Shown: piece by piece, positions 34,491-44,170 of the stretch
Numbering within the stretch: the stretch's first letter is position 1
Layout: every line of letters begins with the position of its first letter
NCBI RefSeq assembly: GCF_002019795.1
Contig: NZ_KV917381.1
Span: forward strand, 388,001-452,000
Origin: Bacillus alkalicellulosilyticus
GTDB taxonomy: Bacteria > Bacillota > Bacilli > Bacillales > Bacillaceae_F
Length of the DNA: 64,000 nucleotides
Reading direction: 5' to 3'
Made by a program: the position numbers and the translations under genes
Notes under the pieces: generated by a model
The model's input: the letters and a program-made list of their open reading frames with translations, nothing else
What the model was told of the DNA's origin: nothing
Databases searched by the model: none

Positions 34491-35660
34491 ATGAGGATAC
34501 TGCATACTGCCGATTGGCATTTAGGGAGAACGTTAGAAGGTCGAAGTCGTCTTGAGGAACATGCGGCATTTATGGATGAACTCCATCGAATTGTGAAGGA
34601 AGAGCAAATTGATGCGGTAGTAATGGCTGGTGATGTGTTTGATACCGTGAATCCACCAGCCGCGGCAGAGCAATTGTTTTATGATAGTGTGTCTCGACTG
34701 GCTAATAAAGGGGAGCGACCTATCATTCTGATTGCTGGAAATCATGATAATCCTGATCGCCTTTCCGCTGCTTCACCACTCGCTTCTGAACAAGCGATTA
34801 CGATTATTGGCTATCCGACAGAAGTAGTCGTATCTGTTCCAATTAAAAGAACAGATGAGAAACTGAATGTAGCGGCACTTGCATATCCTTCTGAGTCACG
34901 ACTAAATGAGTTGCTCGCTCCAACGGTTGATGAAACGTTATTACGTGATGAATATGATGTTCGCGTACGTCACCTTTTTACTAAAATGTCTGAGCAATTT
35001 TCAAGCGATGCTGTCAATATCGCGATGAGTCATATTTATGTGGCAGGAAGCAGTTCAACGGAATCAGAACGTCCGATTGAAGTGGGAGGCGCTTATACGG
35101 TCCGAGCGACAAGTATGCCAGCTGCGGCTCAATACGTCGCTCTTGGACATTTGCATCGCCCACAAATTATTAAAAATGCACCAACGATTGCAAAATATTC
35201 CGGTTCTCCATTAGCCTTTAGTTTTTCAGAAGCAGGCTATGCGAAATCAGTCTCTATTATAGATGTTGTGCCTGGAAAAGAAGCTAACGTGTCAGAAGTG
35301 TATTTATCGAGTGGCAAACCGCTCGTTCGCTGGAAAGCGAAGCAAGGATTAGCTGAGGTTTATCAGTGGTTGGATGAAGGCCGAGATAAAGAGGCGTGGA
35401 TCGACCTGGAAATTCACTTGGAGCATAGTTTATCGTTAGAGGAAATTCATCGATTGCGAAAGCTTCATACAGGCTTTATTCACATTCGACCTGTGTTTGC
35501 GGAAATGGCAGAGCGAGAGCTGGTCCGAGCAGCTAATGTACCAATTGATGAATTATTCAATCGATTTTATAAACGTCAATCTGGCGGAGCTGAACCAGAG
35601 CCTGAGCTCACGCGCTTGTTTCTCGAATTGATTAACGAGGAAAAGGAGGAATCGCAATGA
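34491..35660 (+). CDS. sbcD: SbcD exonuclease subunit
   Basis: The 389-residue Mre11-type nuclease has motifs HTADWHLG, AGDVFDTVNP, AGNHDNP, MSHIYVAG and ALGHLHRPQ in order, giving the two-Mn centre. With SbcC it cuts DNA hairpins and blocked ends. It overlaps sbcC by 4 nt (ATGA). Start behind AAAGGAG. Confidence 0.96.
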   Translation: MRILHTADWHLGRTLEGRSRLEEHAAFMDELHRIVKEEQIDAVVMAGDVFDTVNPPAAAEQLFYDSVSRLANKGERPIILIAGNHDNPDRLSAASPLASEQAITIIGYPTEVVVSVPIKRTDEKLNVAALAYPSESRLNELLAPTVDETLLRDEYDVRVRHLFTKMSEQFSSDAVNIAMSHIYVAGSSSTESERPIEVGGAYTVRATSMPAAAQYVALGHLHRPQIIKNAPTIAKYSGSPLAFSFSEAGYAKSVSIIDVVPGKEANVSEVYLSSGKPLVRWKAKQGLAEVYQWLDEGRDKEAWIDLEIHLEHSLSLEEIHRLRKLHTGFIHIRPVFAEMAERELVRAANVPIDELFNRFYKRQSGGAEPEPELTRLFLELINEEKEESQ

Positions 35661-38600
35661 GACCATTATCATTAAAAGTTGCTGGTTTACAAAGCTTTCG
35701 GGAAGAGCAATATGTTGATTTTTCAAAGCTTTGTGAAGGTGGGGTTTTTGGGATCTTTGGTCCGACGGGGAGTGGGAAATCCTCTTTACTTGATGCGATG
35801 ACGTTAGCACTTTACGGAAAAGTGGAGCGGGCGTTAAATAATACTCAAGGAATTATCAATCATGCAGAAGATACGCTCGCTGTTTCCTTCACGTTTGAGT
35901 TAGCCAATGGGGACGAAACAAAGAAATATCAAGTGGAGCGAAGTTTTAAGCGAACCGGAGATGTGACCGTAAAAACAGCCAATTGCCGTTTTCTTGACCT
36001 CACCGATGAAACAGTTGTCATTGCCGATAAAGCTAATGAAGTGAATGCAGCCGTCCAGGAGCTTCTCGGGTTATCAATTGATGATTTCACAAGGGCCGTC
36101 GTTCTTCCCCAAGGAAAATTTGCCGAATTCCTTTCTTTAAAAGGAACAGACCGTAGACAAATGCTTCAGCGCCTATTCCATTTGGAAAAGTACGGGGATG
36201 AGCTTAATCATAAGCTAAGAATTCGATCGCAAAAAGCACAAAACGAAGTCAATGAAGTGAAAGCCGAACAAGTTGGTTTAGGAGATGCTTCCGAGGAAGC
36301 GGTAAAAGAGGCCGAAGCGCGAGTGTCTCTTACAGAGAAAATGGTCAGTGAAAATCAGGACAAGCTATTGCAGGCAGAAGCTCAATTTGAACAAGATAAG
36401 AAGATTTGGAACTGGCAATTAGAAAAGGAACAGGCTGTCCAACAAGTAGAGGAACTACAGCAAAGAGCAGAAGAAATCAAAATTCTAGAAGACCAGCTTG
36501 AGGGCAGTAAACAAGCTGAAAAACTCATTCCATATATAGAGGAACTAAAAGAAAGTGAAAAAAGCCATATCGAGTGGACAGAGAAAACGAAACATGCTGA
36601 AGTAAATTATCAAAATACACAACAACGATTTATCCAAAGTAAGGCTGAATACGAAGAGGCCAGTCAAAAACGAGTAAACGAAGAACCTTCTTTACTTGTG
36701 CGCCTAGAACAACTGAGACATGCCGAAGAGCTTGAAGCGACGATTACCAAAAATGAAAACGATGTTGAAGTAATCTGGGCCCAGGTAAAGCAGTTAACCG
36801 TGAAAGTTGAGGAGCTTGACCTGCAAATCGCCAAAGAAATGGAACTGAAGAAAAAAGGCGAGGAAAGACAAGCTCAATTAAAGAAAGAACTTGAATCGAT
36901 TCAAATTTCTTCAAAAGAAAAAGAGAAAATATATGTAGCCTATGAAGAAAAAAAGGATATCGACCGTGCCCAACAACTCCTCACTGAAATCGAAGCAGAT
37001 GTAAAAGAACAAGAAGATGTCTTACGAACGTTAACAAATAGACAAATGAAGCAAAAAGAAATGCTAAGTACCGACGAAGAGCAATTGTCTCTTTTATACA
37101 TTCAAACAGACACCTTATACGATAAGCTATGCAAGCAAGAACAAAAGGCTGAACAGCTTCAAGTGTATGCAGAGCGAATGTATGAAAAGGAAAAACAAAC
37201 ACTTGAGGAGCAGAAGGTAAGAGTATTGGCGATAGACCTTGCCGAAAAACTTCAGGATGGAGAAGCCTGCCCAGTATGTGGGTCAACGGACCATCCACAT
37301 AAGCTGACGTCGGCCCATGAATCCCATGACGAAAGTGTTCTTGTACAATTAGAAAGTTGGAAACAAACAGCGGGACACACCATTCAAAACATTCAACAGG
37401 GGAAATGGCAGCTTCAGCGTTTGATAGAGGATATTATGAATGAGGAGATAGAAGTATCGGCAAGTGCTGCAACCATAGAAGAAATAGATGACCTTGAACA
37501 ATACTCAATGGCTGATATGACCATCGACCAAGGAGAAGCGCTAAAAAATAAACTTGCGACAGAAGTCTCTCATTCAATAGAGGCCATTGAAGAACTGCAT
37601 CATCGTGGTAAAAAGCTAATGATAGATTACCGTAATCATACAGAAGCTCAAATAGAAACCACTCTGTTACTAAAGCAAAAGCAAGATGAGTGTCAACGGG
37701 TAAAAAAGAAACAAGAAGAAGCTCAAGCGAACATGGAGCAACGTCTTGCAAACTGGAAGATTGACATCCCACTTGAGACAGTAATTACAAGCTATGAAAA
37801 CATGAAAGAAACAGAACAAAAAGTAGAAGACCTACGTTCACGATTAGAAAAAAGCATACCTTTTCTTGAAGAAAAAGAAAATAGCATTCGTAAACTGCAA
37901 GAGAGAAAACATGAAGAAAGCCGACAAGAGGCATCTCTTCGTTCACAATATAGTGAAAAAGTAAAAGCACAAAACGAGCGAAAAGAAAATCTAGTGAAAA
38001 TCATAGCAGGCGAACAGGTACAAGCACTTGTGTCTACGGTAACGTCAACGCTAGAACGTATTAAACGAAATGAACAATCATCAAAAGAAGCATTCGAGAA
38101 TAACCGTCTCTTATTACAGCAAACAGAAAAAGAATGGGCGATTGCTAAGGAATCACTTGTTACGGCATCTGCTCGTTTTGAAAAAGCAAGCAAGAAGTGG
38201 CAGGAGCTACAACAGCAATCACGCTTTGCTACCGTTGAAAGTGTAAAAGAAGCGTTACGAACGAAGGAAGAGTTAGAGCGATTAACGTTGAACATTGAGC
38301 ACTACTATGACAAGCTCAAACAAGTCAAAGGAATAATTGCGAAGCTAGAGGAATTGCTTCAAGGCAATGCAATAGCACGTGACCAATGGGAACAATCGCA
38401 ACAAAGATTAGCCTTAATGAAAGAAGCACTTCAAGAAGCACGAGAAGCAAGAGGAGCAGCGGTTGAAGTGTTAAAGGAATTAGCCAAAAAGCATGAACGC
38501 TATAGTGAGCTAGACAAACGAAGAGTCGAGCTTGAAGAAGAACTTGAGAAGTTCGGGAAACTACAAGCGGTGTTTAGAGGAAATGCGTTTGTTGAATTTA

Positions 38601-39052
38601 TTGCAGAGGAACAGTTAGTTCAAGTGAGTCGCGATGCTTCAGAACGACTGCTTACATTAACAAGAGGTCGTTATGCCGTTGAAGTCGATTCAGCAGGAGG
38701 TTTTATCATCCGTGATGATGCCAATGGTGGAATCAAGCGACCTGTTTCTTCATTATCTGGGGGAGAAACATTCCTTACCTCTCTTGCGCTTGCGTTGTCC
38801 TTATCTGCTTCAATCCAACTTCGTGGTCAATATCCGTTAGAGTTCTTTTTCTTAGATGAAGGTTTTGGAACACTCGACCAAGATTTGCTCGATACTGTCA
38901 TCACATCGCTTGAAAAACTACACACATCGAAGCTGTCAGTTGGAGTCATTAGTCATGTGCCTGAGCTTCAGGCGAGACTTCCACGAAAACTGATCGTAAA
39001 ACCAGCCGAACCGAGTGGAAGAGGAAGTCAAGTGACCGTTGAAACGTTATAA
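35657..39052 (+). CDS. sbcC: SbcC ATPase subunit
   Basis: The 1131-residue Rad50-type ATPase has N-terminal Walker A (GPTGSGKSSLLDAM) and a C-terminal signature (SSLSGGETFLTSLALALSL) and Walker B (FFLDEGFGTLD). Long coiled coils on both sides lead to the zinc hook CPVC (C538, C541), right at the middle. It binds SbcD and bridges DNA ends. It closes the addBA-sbcDC operon; the hlpB/gerP genes found next in B. subtilis are absent here. Confidence 0.96.
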   Translation: MRPLSLKVAGLQSFREEQYVDFSKLCEGGVFGIFGPTGSGKSSLLDAMTLALYGKVERALNNTQGIINHAEDTLAVSFTFELANGDETKKYQVERSFKRTGDVTVKTANCRFLDLTDETVVIADKANEVNAAVQELLGLSIDDFTRAVVLPQGKFAEFLSLKGTDRRQMLQRLFHLEKYGDELNHKLRIRSQKAQNEVNEVKAEQVGLGDASEEAVKEAEARVSLTEKMVSENQDKLLQAEAQFEQDKKIWNWQLEKEQAVQQVEELQQRAEEIKILEDQLEGSKQAEKLIPYIEELKESEKSHIEWTEKTKHAEVNYQNTQQRFIQSKAEYEEASQKRVNEEPSLLVRLEQLRHAEELEATITKNENDVEVIWAQVKQLTVKVEELDLQIAKEMELKKKGEERQAQLKKELESIQISSKEKEKIYVAYEEKKDIDRAQQLLTEIEADVKEQEDVLRTLTNRQMKQKEMLSTDEEQLSLLYIQTDTLYDKLCKQEQKAEQLQVYAERMYEKEKQTLEEQKVRVLAIDLAEKLQDGEACPVCGSTDHPHKLTSAHESHDESVLVQLESWKQTAGHTIQNIQQGKWQLQRLIEDIMNEEIEVSASAATIEEIDDLEQYSMADMTIDQGEALKNKLATEVSHSIEAIEELHHRGKKLMIDYRNHTEAQIETTLLLKQKQDECQRVKKKQEEAQANMEQRLANWKIDIPLETVITSYENMKETEQKVEDLRSRLEKSIPFLEEKENSIRKLQERKHEESRQEASLRSQYSEKVKAQNERKENLVKIIAGEQVQALVSTVTSTLERIKRNEQSSKEAFENNRLLLQQTEKEWAIAKESLVTASARFEKASKKWQELQQQSRFATVESVKEALRTKEELERLTLNIEHYYDKLKQVKGIIAKLEELLQGNAIARDQWEQSQQRLALMKEALQEAREARGAAVEVLKELAKKHERYSELDKRRVELEEELEKFGKLQAVFRGNAFVEFIAEEQLVQVSRDASERLLTLTRGRYAVEVDSAGGFIIRDDANGGIKRPVSSLSGGETFLTSLALALSLSASIQLRGQYPLEFFFLDEGFGTLDQDLLDTVITSLEKLHTSKLSVGVISHVPELQARLPRKLIVKPAEPSGRGSQVTVETL

Positions 39053-39065
39053 ATTCATGTTAGAC

Positions 39066-39104
39066 GAGGGTGGACAAAAGGTTTTTAACCTTTTGTCCAT
39101 CCTC
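39066..39104 (+). terminator. intrinsic terminator (GACAAAAGG family)
   Basis: GAGGGTGGACAAAAGG pairs with CCTTTTGTCCATCCTC. Confidence 0.8.
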
Positions 39105-39197
39105 TAAGCAATGAGCGAAACCGCCACCTTCTTTTAAAGCAAGTGTGAGTGGTTTTTCTCACAACGGGCTTTGTGGCGAGTGAAGCCATTGCAGCTG

Positions 39198-39320
39198 AAT
39201 TCATGAAAAATTGTGCGTATTTCATGAAATATGTCAATAATTCATGAAAAGTGGAGGATAATCCATGAAAAATGAAGGCTAATTCATGAAAAATCACATT
39301 AATTCATCAAAAAGGAAAAA
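39198..39320. repeat. tandem array of six ~21-bp units with TTCATGAA core
   Basis: Cores begin at 39200, 39221, 39241, 39262, 39283 and 39303, a period of 20-21 bp. The unit consensus is AATTCATGAAAA followed by 8-9 variable bases. The core is palindromic; unit 4 (TCCATGAA) and unit 6 (TTCATCAA) have one change each. No ORF. Two helical turns per unit would place all cores on one DNA face, as for a cooperatively bound protein. Confidence 0.75.
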
Positions 39321-39350
39321 AACGTCCAGAGTAAGGTACTCTGAACGTCC
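39314..39350 (-). terminator. intrinsic terminator of the sortase gene
   Basis: On the minus strand, GGACGTTCAGAGT pairs with ACTCTGGACGTT, followed by T-rich DNA running into the last array unit. Confidence 0.8.
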
Positions 39351-39361
39351 ATTGGGTCGGA

Positions 39362-40102
39362 TTATTGAATTTTACGGGCGTGCACAACAAAGCGTGCATC
39401 GTTAAAATCATAAGCGCATGTTGATAGAGTTAGAATTTGGTCGTCCGATGATAACTCGATGTCTGTCTTATGCAACGACCGCACCTGTAATTCATGCAGG
39501 AAATCAAGATACTCCTCATCTGTATCAAAATCGGTAACAATGTAATAAAAGGTAGTGTCTGTAACATAAGCCGAGAATATCTCCCACCTTGTCTCCTCAT
39601 AAAGAGACTGAACGGAAAACACCTGATTCTCTTCGAAGAACTCAATGTCCCTAAACGCCATTAACCCTTTAAACATAGAGCCATCTCTCATATGGTGGCC
39701 ATATAAAATAGAGTGGCGGTCTGTAAAATCAGAGGCATTGCGAAAATCCATAAAGATAGAGCCAGCCTTAGATGGGGTCTGTTCAAAATCATGAGTTAGG
39801 TAATATTCGTTATCGTCCCTTTGAACGATTGGATAATCAATCTTTGTATCTTCAATAGATATCCAACCGACCGTGTCTTCATTAATATCTAGTAATGACT
39901 CAAAGGGTTCTTGGATTATTGGTTCATTGGATTCTTTAGGGGGGATGCTTTTCTTTGGAATAACATCATTGTTGTACACCTCTTGTACAGATGCATATAC
40001 TTGTTGATTTTGGTAGCTTGATACATACGAATCAACCACTTTATAAGTTGAAAATAGAAATATAGCAATACAGCTATATACAAATACTCGTTTTATTTTC
40101 AT
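39362..40102 (-). CDS. class B-like sortase
   Basis: ATG 40102 is chosen because AGGA lies 8 nt upstream; ATG 40111 has no spacing. The 246-residue enzyme has an N-terminal signal-anchor (about 5-22), then the sortase barrel. The catalytic triad is H136 (LYGHHMRDGSMF, the class B form), C229 (TLSTC) and R237 (DARFVVHAR). It joins surface proteins to the cell wall. The next gene upstream encodes a protein with a sorting-signal-like C-terminus (IPKTS), a likely substrate. Confidence 0.85.
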   Translation of the reverse strand: MKIKRVFVYSCIAIFLFSTYKVVDSYVSSYQNQQVYASVQEVYNNDVIPKKSIPPKESNEPIIQEPFESLLDINEDTVGWISIEDTKIDYPIVQRDDNEYYLTHDFEQTPSKAGSIFMDFRNASDFTDRHSILYGHHMRDGSMFKGLMAFRDIEFFEENQVFSVQSLYEETRWEIFSAYVTDTTFYYIVTDFDTDEEYLDFLHELQVRSLHKTDIELSSDDQILTLSTCAYDFNDARFVVHARKIQ

Positions 40103-40138
40103 GGAAAACATCCTAACTACTGAACGCGATAGGTGAGG

Positions 40139-40168
40139 GTGTCAAAAGGGGGTTAATCCTTTTGACAC
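40139..40168. terminator. hairpin between fasciclin and sortase genes
   Basis: GTGTCAAAAGG pairs with CCTTTTGACAC. There is no strong T-run, so partial readthrough into the sortase gene is possible. Confidence 0.55.
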
Positions 40169-40207
40169 ATTCCACCGTAATTTTCTAAAACTATGTGTTT
40201 TACTTGT

Positions 40208-41338
40208 TTACGCTCTACTAAACTTCTTTCTTCCTAGAAGATAGAATAGTGTACCACCGGAAATAATAGAAAGAAGTACATAAACTAGAATAGATTCGTT
40301 ACTTGTTTTTGGAATGGCTGGAGTAGCTGCTTCTTCTTCATCAGCTTCATTTCCCCCAGGAGTTGAACCTTCAGTTGTTTCTTCTGGTGCTTCTTCTTCA
40401 ACTGGTTCTGCAGCTTCGTCACCTTGAGGCAGTAAGACTGCATCAATTACGTGAATGACACCGTTAGAAGCTTCAATATCTGCTGTAACAACGTTTGCAT
40501 CATTCACACGAACAGGATCCAATGAGATAGTAACTGTTTCTCCATTTAACGTAGTAGCTTCCATGCCATCAGAAAGGTCAGAAGACATAACTTTTCCTTC
40601 AACAACATGATATAAAAGAATGCTAGCTAAATCGTCACTTTCAAGCAATTCTTCAGCAGTTAGCCCTAACTCTTCTAATAAAGCAGCAAACGCCTCATCA
40701 GTTGGAGCGAACACAGTGAAAGGACCTTCACCTTTAAGTGCGTCTACTAAATCTGCAGCTTGAACGGCAGCAACTAATGTATTGAACATACCAGCAGATA
40801 CGGCTGTATCAACAATATCAGCTTGAGCTGGTTCTTCAGCTTCCTCTTCTCCTTGTGGCAATAATACCGCATCAATTACATGAATGACACCGTTAGAAGC
40901 TTCAATGTCAGCTGCAACTACATTAGATTCATTTACACGAACAGGGTCTAATGAAATAGTAACTGTTTCTCCATTTAACGTAGTAGCTTCCATGCCGTCA
41001 GAAAGGTCAGAAGACATAACTTTTCCTTCAACAACATGATATAAAAGAATGTTAGCTAAGTCTTCACTTTGAAGTAACTCCTCAGCAGTAACACCTAAAT
41101 CGTTTAATAAAGTAGCAAAAGCTTCATCAGTTGGAGCAAAGACAGTAAACGGTCCCTCACCTTTAAGTGCATCAACTAAATCCGCAGCTTGAACTGCAGC
41201 AACTAACGTGTTGAAGTCATCAGCAGCAATCGCAGTATCAACAATATCTGCCTCTCCTTCATTTGCTAGTGCACCCATTGTCATTGACATAAGCAACATA
41301 AAAACTAGTGACATTACAAAAATCTTTGATTTTTTCAT
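40208..41338 (-). CDS. surface protein with two fasciclin domains and sorting signal
   Basis: The 376-residue protein has a signal peptide (about 1-25). Two fasciclin (FAS1) domains follow (about 32-163 and 171-301), nearly identical over long runs such as '[20 protein letters not shown]', a sign of recent internal duplication. Then comes an acidic Glu/Ala/Pro-rich stalk and a C-terminal sorting region: A-I-P-K-T-S-N, a hydrophobic helix and a basic tail (RKKFSRA). The motif departs from LPxTG. FAS1 domains mediate adhesion. The class B-like sortase gene lies 105 bp downstream. Start follows AGGAGG. Confidence 0.85.
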   Translation of the reverse strand: MKKSKIFVMSLVFMLLMSMTMGALANEGEADIVDTAIAADDFNTLVAAVQAADLVDALKGEGPFTVFAPTDEAFATLLNDLGVTAEELLQSEDLANILLYHVVEGKVMSSDLSDGMEATTLNGETVTISLDPVRVNESNVVAADIEASNGVIHVIDAVLLPQGEEEAEEPAQADIVDTAVSAGMFNTLVAAVQAADLVDALKGEGPFTVFAPTDEAFAALLEELGLTAEELLESDDLASILLYHVVEGKVMSSDLSDGMEATTLNGETVTISLDPVRVNDANVVTADIEASNGVIHVIDAVLLPQGDEAAEPVEEEAPEETTEGSTPGGNEADEEEAATPAIPKTSNESILVYVLLSIISGGTLFYLLGRKKFSRA

Positions 41339-41426
41339 TGTGAAACCTCCTGATATAAGTTTTGTATAAGTAATACACCATGAATGTATAACATTTGTTC
41401 ATGTGTGTAAAGCGATAACTACTTTG

Positions 41427-41454
41427 ATTATAAAAAAAACCGATAAATAGTAAA
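41427..41454 (-). promoter_or_regulatory. promoter of the fasciclin gene
   Basis: On the minus strand, TTTACT (41449-41454) and TATAAT (41427-41432) are 16 bp apart. The roughly 80-nt leader contains an imperfect inverted repeat, CATGAATGT...TTCATG (41379-41404). The rest of the 328-bp gap to 41667 is AT-rich, with no gene seen. Confidence 0.5.
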
Positions 41455-41666
41455 AATGACCTAAAAAAATAGTAGATTAAAAGGAAAATGAGATTCATCG
41501 AATCTAATTAGCAAAAAAATAAGTTGTTAACTGCTATTGCGTGGGATAAAATGGAATTAATTAAAACTCTCTAAATTCCTCCACAGAAACTACCTCAAAG
41601 ATTATTAATGCTTTCCGATGAAAACACTTCCTTAATTGAAAAAACATTACTGTAAGGAGTAAGACC

Positions 41667-42440
41667 ATGACGTTTCCGTTTTATATAGAAATAGGGCCTC
41701 TCTCACTTCATCCTCATTTTCTGTTTGAACTGCTTGCGTATTTTATTGGATTTCGCCTGTATTTATGGACAAGAAGAAAAGAGCAGATGCCAAAAGATAA
41801 AGCGATTTGGGTGATTATAGGCGCCATTCTTGGAGCAGCAATAGGTTCGAAAATTTTATATTGGTTTGAAGAACCAATGGTAACGATTGAAAATATTTTG
41901 AACCTTCATTATTTAATGGAAGGGAAAACGATTGTTGGGGGATTACTTGGTGGTCTAATCGGAGTTGAAGTAGCCAAGAAAGTAATTGGCTGGAAAAACT
42001 CAACCGGTGATGACATCGTAATTCCTTTAGCTATAGGAATGGCAATAGGTCGAGTCGGTTGTTTTCTAACAGGTTTACCCGACCGAACTCATGGTACACC
42101 GACCACCTGGGTTACTGGTGTGAATTTTGGTGATGGAATCGCACGACATCCTACACAACTGTATGAAGTAGCGTTACTGCTGTTATTTATTGTATTTGTA
42201 GCTATTTTAAAACGGAATAACCTTATCCTTTGGGAGGGTCTTTTGTTTCAGCTTTTTATGATAACGTATTTGTCTTTTCGCTTTGTCATTGAATTTATCA
42301 AACCAATACCAACATCATATGGAGTATTAAATCATATCCAAATAGCTGCCATACTCGGATTGCTTTATTATGTGTACTTACTATCTCGAAAGTGGAAAGG
42401 GAGAATGAAACATGCCGAATCGTCCGTACATCATGTATGA
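41667..42440 (+). CDS. Lgt-family membrane protein with altered catalytic residues
   Basis: The 257-residue protein has about seven TM helices and the overall pattern of prolipoprotein diacylglyceryl transferase: IGPLSLHPHFL at the start, GRVGCFLTGLPDRTHGTP at the Lgt signature, RHPTQLYE, and a final LNHIQIAAI. Key Lgt residues differ. The His of the SxHGG loop is missing (GKTIVGGLLGG), the signature Asn is Cys, and the last conserved Arg (REP) is Lys (FIKP). It therefore may use the phosphatidylglycerol-type fold for another reaction. It overlaps the radical SAM gene by 29 nt, so they are co-translated. It is not the housekeeping Lgt. Confidence 0.75.
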   Translation: MTFPFYIEIGPLSLHPHFLFELLAYFIGFRLYLWTRRKEQMPKDKAIWVIIGAILGAAIGSKILYWFEEPMVTIENILNLHYLMEGKTIVGGLLGGLIGVEVAKKVIGWKNSTGDDIVIPLAIGMAIGRVGCFLTGLPDRTHGTPTTWVTGVNFGDGIARHPTQLYEVALLLLFIVFVAILKRNNLILWEGLLFQLFMITYLSFRFVIEFIKPIPTSYGVLNHIQIAAILGLLYYVYLLSRKWKGRMKHAESSVHHV

Positions 42441-43824
42441 GTTAACGAATAGCATTTGCTCCACCTGTTTACGAAAAGTAGAAGCGAAAATCATTTTTGA
42501 AAATGAAAACGTATATATGGTAAAGCACTGTCGGCACCATGGTAGGGAAAAAGTATTGATTTCAACAGACATTGATTACTATAAGAAATGTCGCCAATAT
42601 ATAAAGCCAGCTGAAATGCCATATCGTTGGAATACACCTATAAAATATGGTTGTCCTTATGATTGTGGAATTTGCCCTGACCATGAACAGCACAGTTGTT
42701 TAACCTTGCTTGAAGTCACTGATAAATGTAACCTACAATGTCCGATTTGCTATGCGGAATCGTCTCCTCATAAAGAAACATGGCGTTCGCTAGAGGACAT
42801 TGAAGAAATGCTTGATGCGATTGTGAAAAATGAACGTGAACCAGACATTGTCCAAATTAGTGGAGGAGAGCCCACGATTCATCCACATTTTTTTGATATA
42901 TTGGATTTGGCAAAGTCCAAACCTATAAAGCATATAATGGTGAATACGAATGGAATTAAAATAGCTCAAGATAAACAGTTTGCGAAAAGACTAGCATCCT
43001 ACTCTCCAGGTTTCGAAATTTATTTACAGTTTGATAGCTTTGAAGAAAGTGTGCTAAAGGAGTTACGTGGAGCCGATTTGCGTGACATTCGCAAAAAGGC
43101 AATCGAGAACTTAAATGAATATAATATATCTACCACACTTGTCGTAACACTGAAAAAGGGATTAAACGACCATGAAGTAGGCTCTATTATTCAGTATGGT
43201 TTAAAGCAACGCTCTGTCCGAGGAGTTACGTTTCAACCGATTCAAGCAGCAGGTAGGTTAGAAAACTATAATCCTGCTACTGACCGCCTAACATTAAGTG
43301 AAGTAAGAAAAATGGTTATCGACCAAAGTGGAGTTTTTAAAGATGATGACATCATACCTGTACCGTGTCACCCGGATTGTTTAGCAATGGGATACGCCAT
43401 TAAGATGGGAAATGCAGTAACTCCATTAACAGGGATGATTGACCCAGATGTGTTATTGTCAGGACCAGAAAATACAATCGTCTATGAACAAAATGAGGAA
43501 ATGAAGAAGAAGTTATTTTCACTGTTTAGTTTAAATCAGTCGCCACTCTCATCTGCTATTCAATTAAAAGATCTTCTCTGCTGTCTTCCGAAAGTGTCGA
43601 CACCGATGAATATTGGCTATGATAACGTTTTTAGAGTTATTATTATGCAATTTCTAGATGCGTACGACTTTGATGTTCGCTCTGTTAAGAAGTCATGTGT
43701 CCATATCGCACATCCGGATGGTCGAATAATTCCTTTTGACACGTACAACCTTTTTTACCGAGGAGATCTAGAGAAAAAACTTGAAATCATTCGCAATGAA
43801 ATGGTGGTGACAAACCATGACTGA
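42412..43824 (+). CDS. radical SAM protein of the tetraether synthase (Tes)-like family
   Basis: The 470-residue enzyme has an N-terminal CxxC (C16, C19) with a later C40-x-x-H-G, like a rubredoxin-type metal site. A second cluster motif is at C81-x3-C85-x2-C88...C96 (CPDHEQHSC). The radical SAM CX3CX2C is at C106, C110, C113. QISGGEPT follows, and the C-terminal HPDGRIIPFDTYNLFYR closely resembles archaeal Tes (MJ0619 family). Tes joins lipid tails through C-C bonds using several iron-sulphur clusters. With an Lgt-like partner, action on membrane lipid or lipoprotein acyl chains is inferred. Start ATG follows GGGAGA. Confidence 0.75.
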   Translation: MPNRPYIMYELTNSICSTCLRKVEAKIIFENENVYMVKHCRHHGREKVLISTDIDYYKKCRQYIKPAEMPYRWNTPIKYGCPYDCGICPDHEQHSCLTLLEVTDKCNLQCPICYAESSPHKETWRSLEDIEEMLDAIVKNEREPDIVQISGGEPTIHPHFFDILDLAKSKPIKHIMVNTNGIKIAQDKQFAKRLASYSPGFEIYLQFDSFEESVLKELRGADLRDIRKKAIENLNEYNISTTLVVTLKKGLNDHEVGSIIQYGLKQRSVRGVTFQPIQAAGRLENYNPATDRLTLSEVRKMVIDQSGVFKDDDIIPVPCHPDCLAMGYAIKMGNAVTPLTGMIDPDVLLSGPENTIVYEQNEEMKKKLFSLFSLNQSPLSSAIQLKDLLCCLPKVSTPMNIGYDNVFRVIIMQFLDAYDFDVRSVKKSCVHIAHPDGRIIPFDTYNLFYRGDLEKKLEIIRNEMVVTNHD

Positions 43825-44077
43825 GGAGGTAGTAGCAAAGTGGAATAAAATATGGGTAGGATTATGCTTGGTCCTAGCAGGGCATCTCATTTTGAGCATT
43901 GTCTTTATTCCAGCTATATTTATGATTGGATTGATTCAACTAGCTTATGTTGTTCCACTAGTTGTCATATGTTACTTAAGAAAAATGAATAAACTAATGC
44001 AAGGGGCTTTAATTGCAGCAGGTATAACGTTTCTTGTAAATACAGCTTGTTTTGGATATTTTGTGTTTCAATTCTAA
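43817..44077 (+). CDS. small membrane protein of the Lgt/radical SAM operon
   Basis: The 86-residue protein has three predicted TM helices (about 9-24, 31-48, 61-84) and a short basic loop (LRKMNK). It overlaps the radical SAM stop by 8 nt, so it is translationally coupled. No family recognised. It may be a membrane anchor or an accessory subunit for the lipid-modifying pair. Confidence 0.65.
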   Translation: MTEEVVAKWNKIWVGLCLVLAGHLILSIVFIPAIFMIGLIQLAYVVPLVVICYLRKMNKLMQGALIAAGITFLVNTACFGYFVFQF

Positions 44078-44170
44078 CGTTATATGAGCATGTTAGTTGA
44101 GTTACTAATAGATTGAGAGTATGATAATGGTAATTAAAGTATTCCAATACATTAGAAAGAAGATGATAGC

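Noticed and set aside
37792-38295. 167-codon minus-strand frame inside sbcC
   Set aside because: Ser/Cys-rich shadow of the coiled-coil coding region with no start signals.
39198-39320. CRISPR array
   Set aside because: Repeat cores are only about 12 bp with 8-9 bp between them, far too short for repeats and spacers, and no cas genes are nearby.
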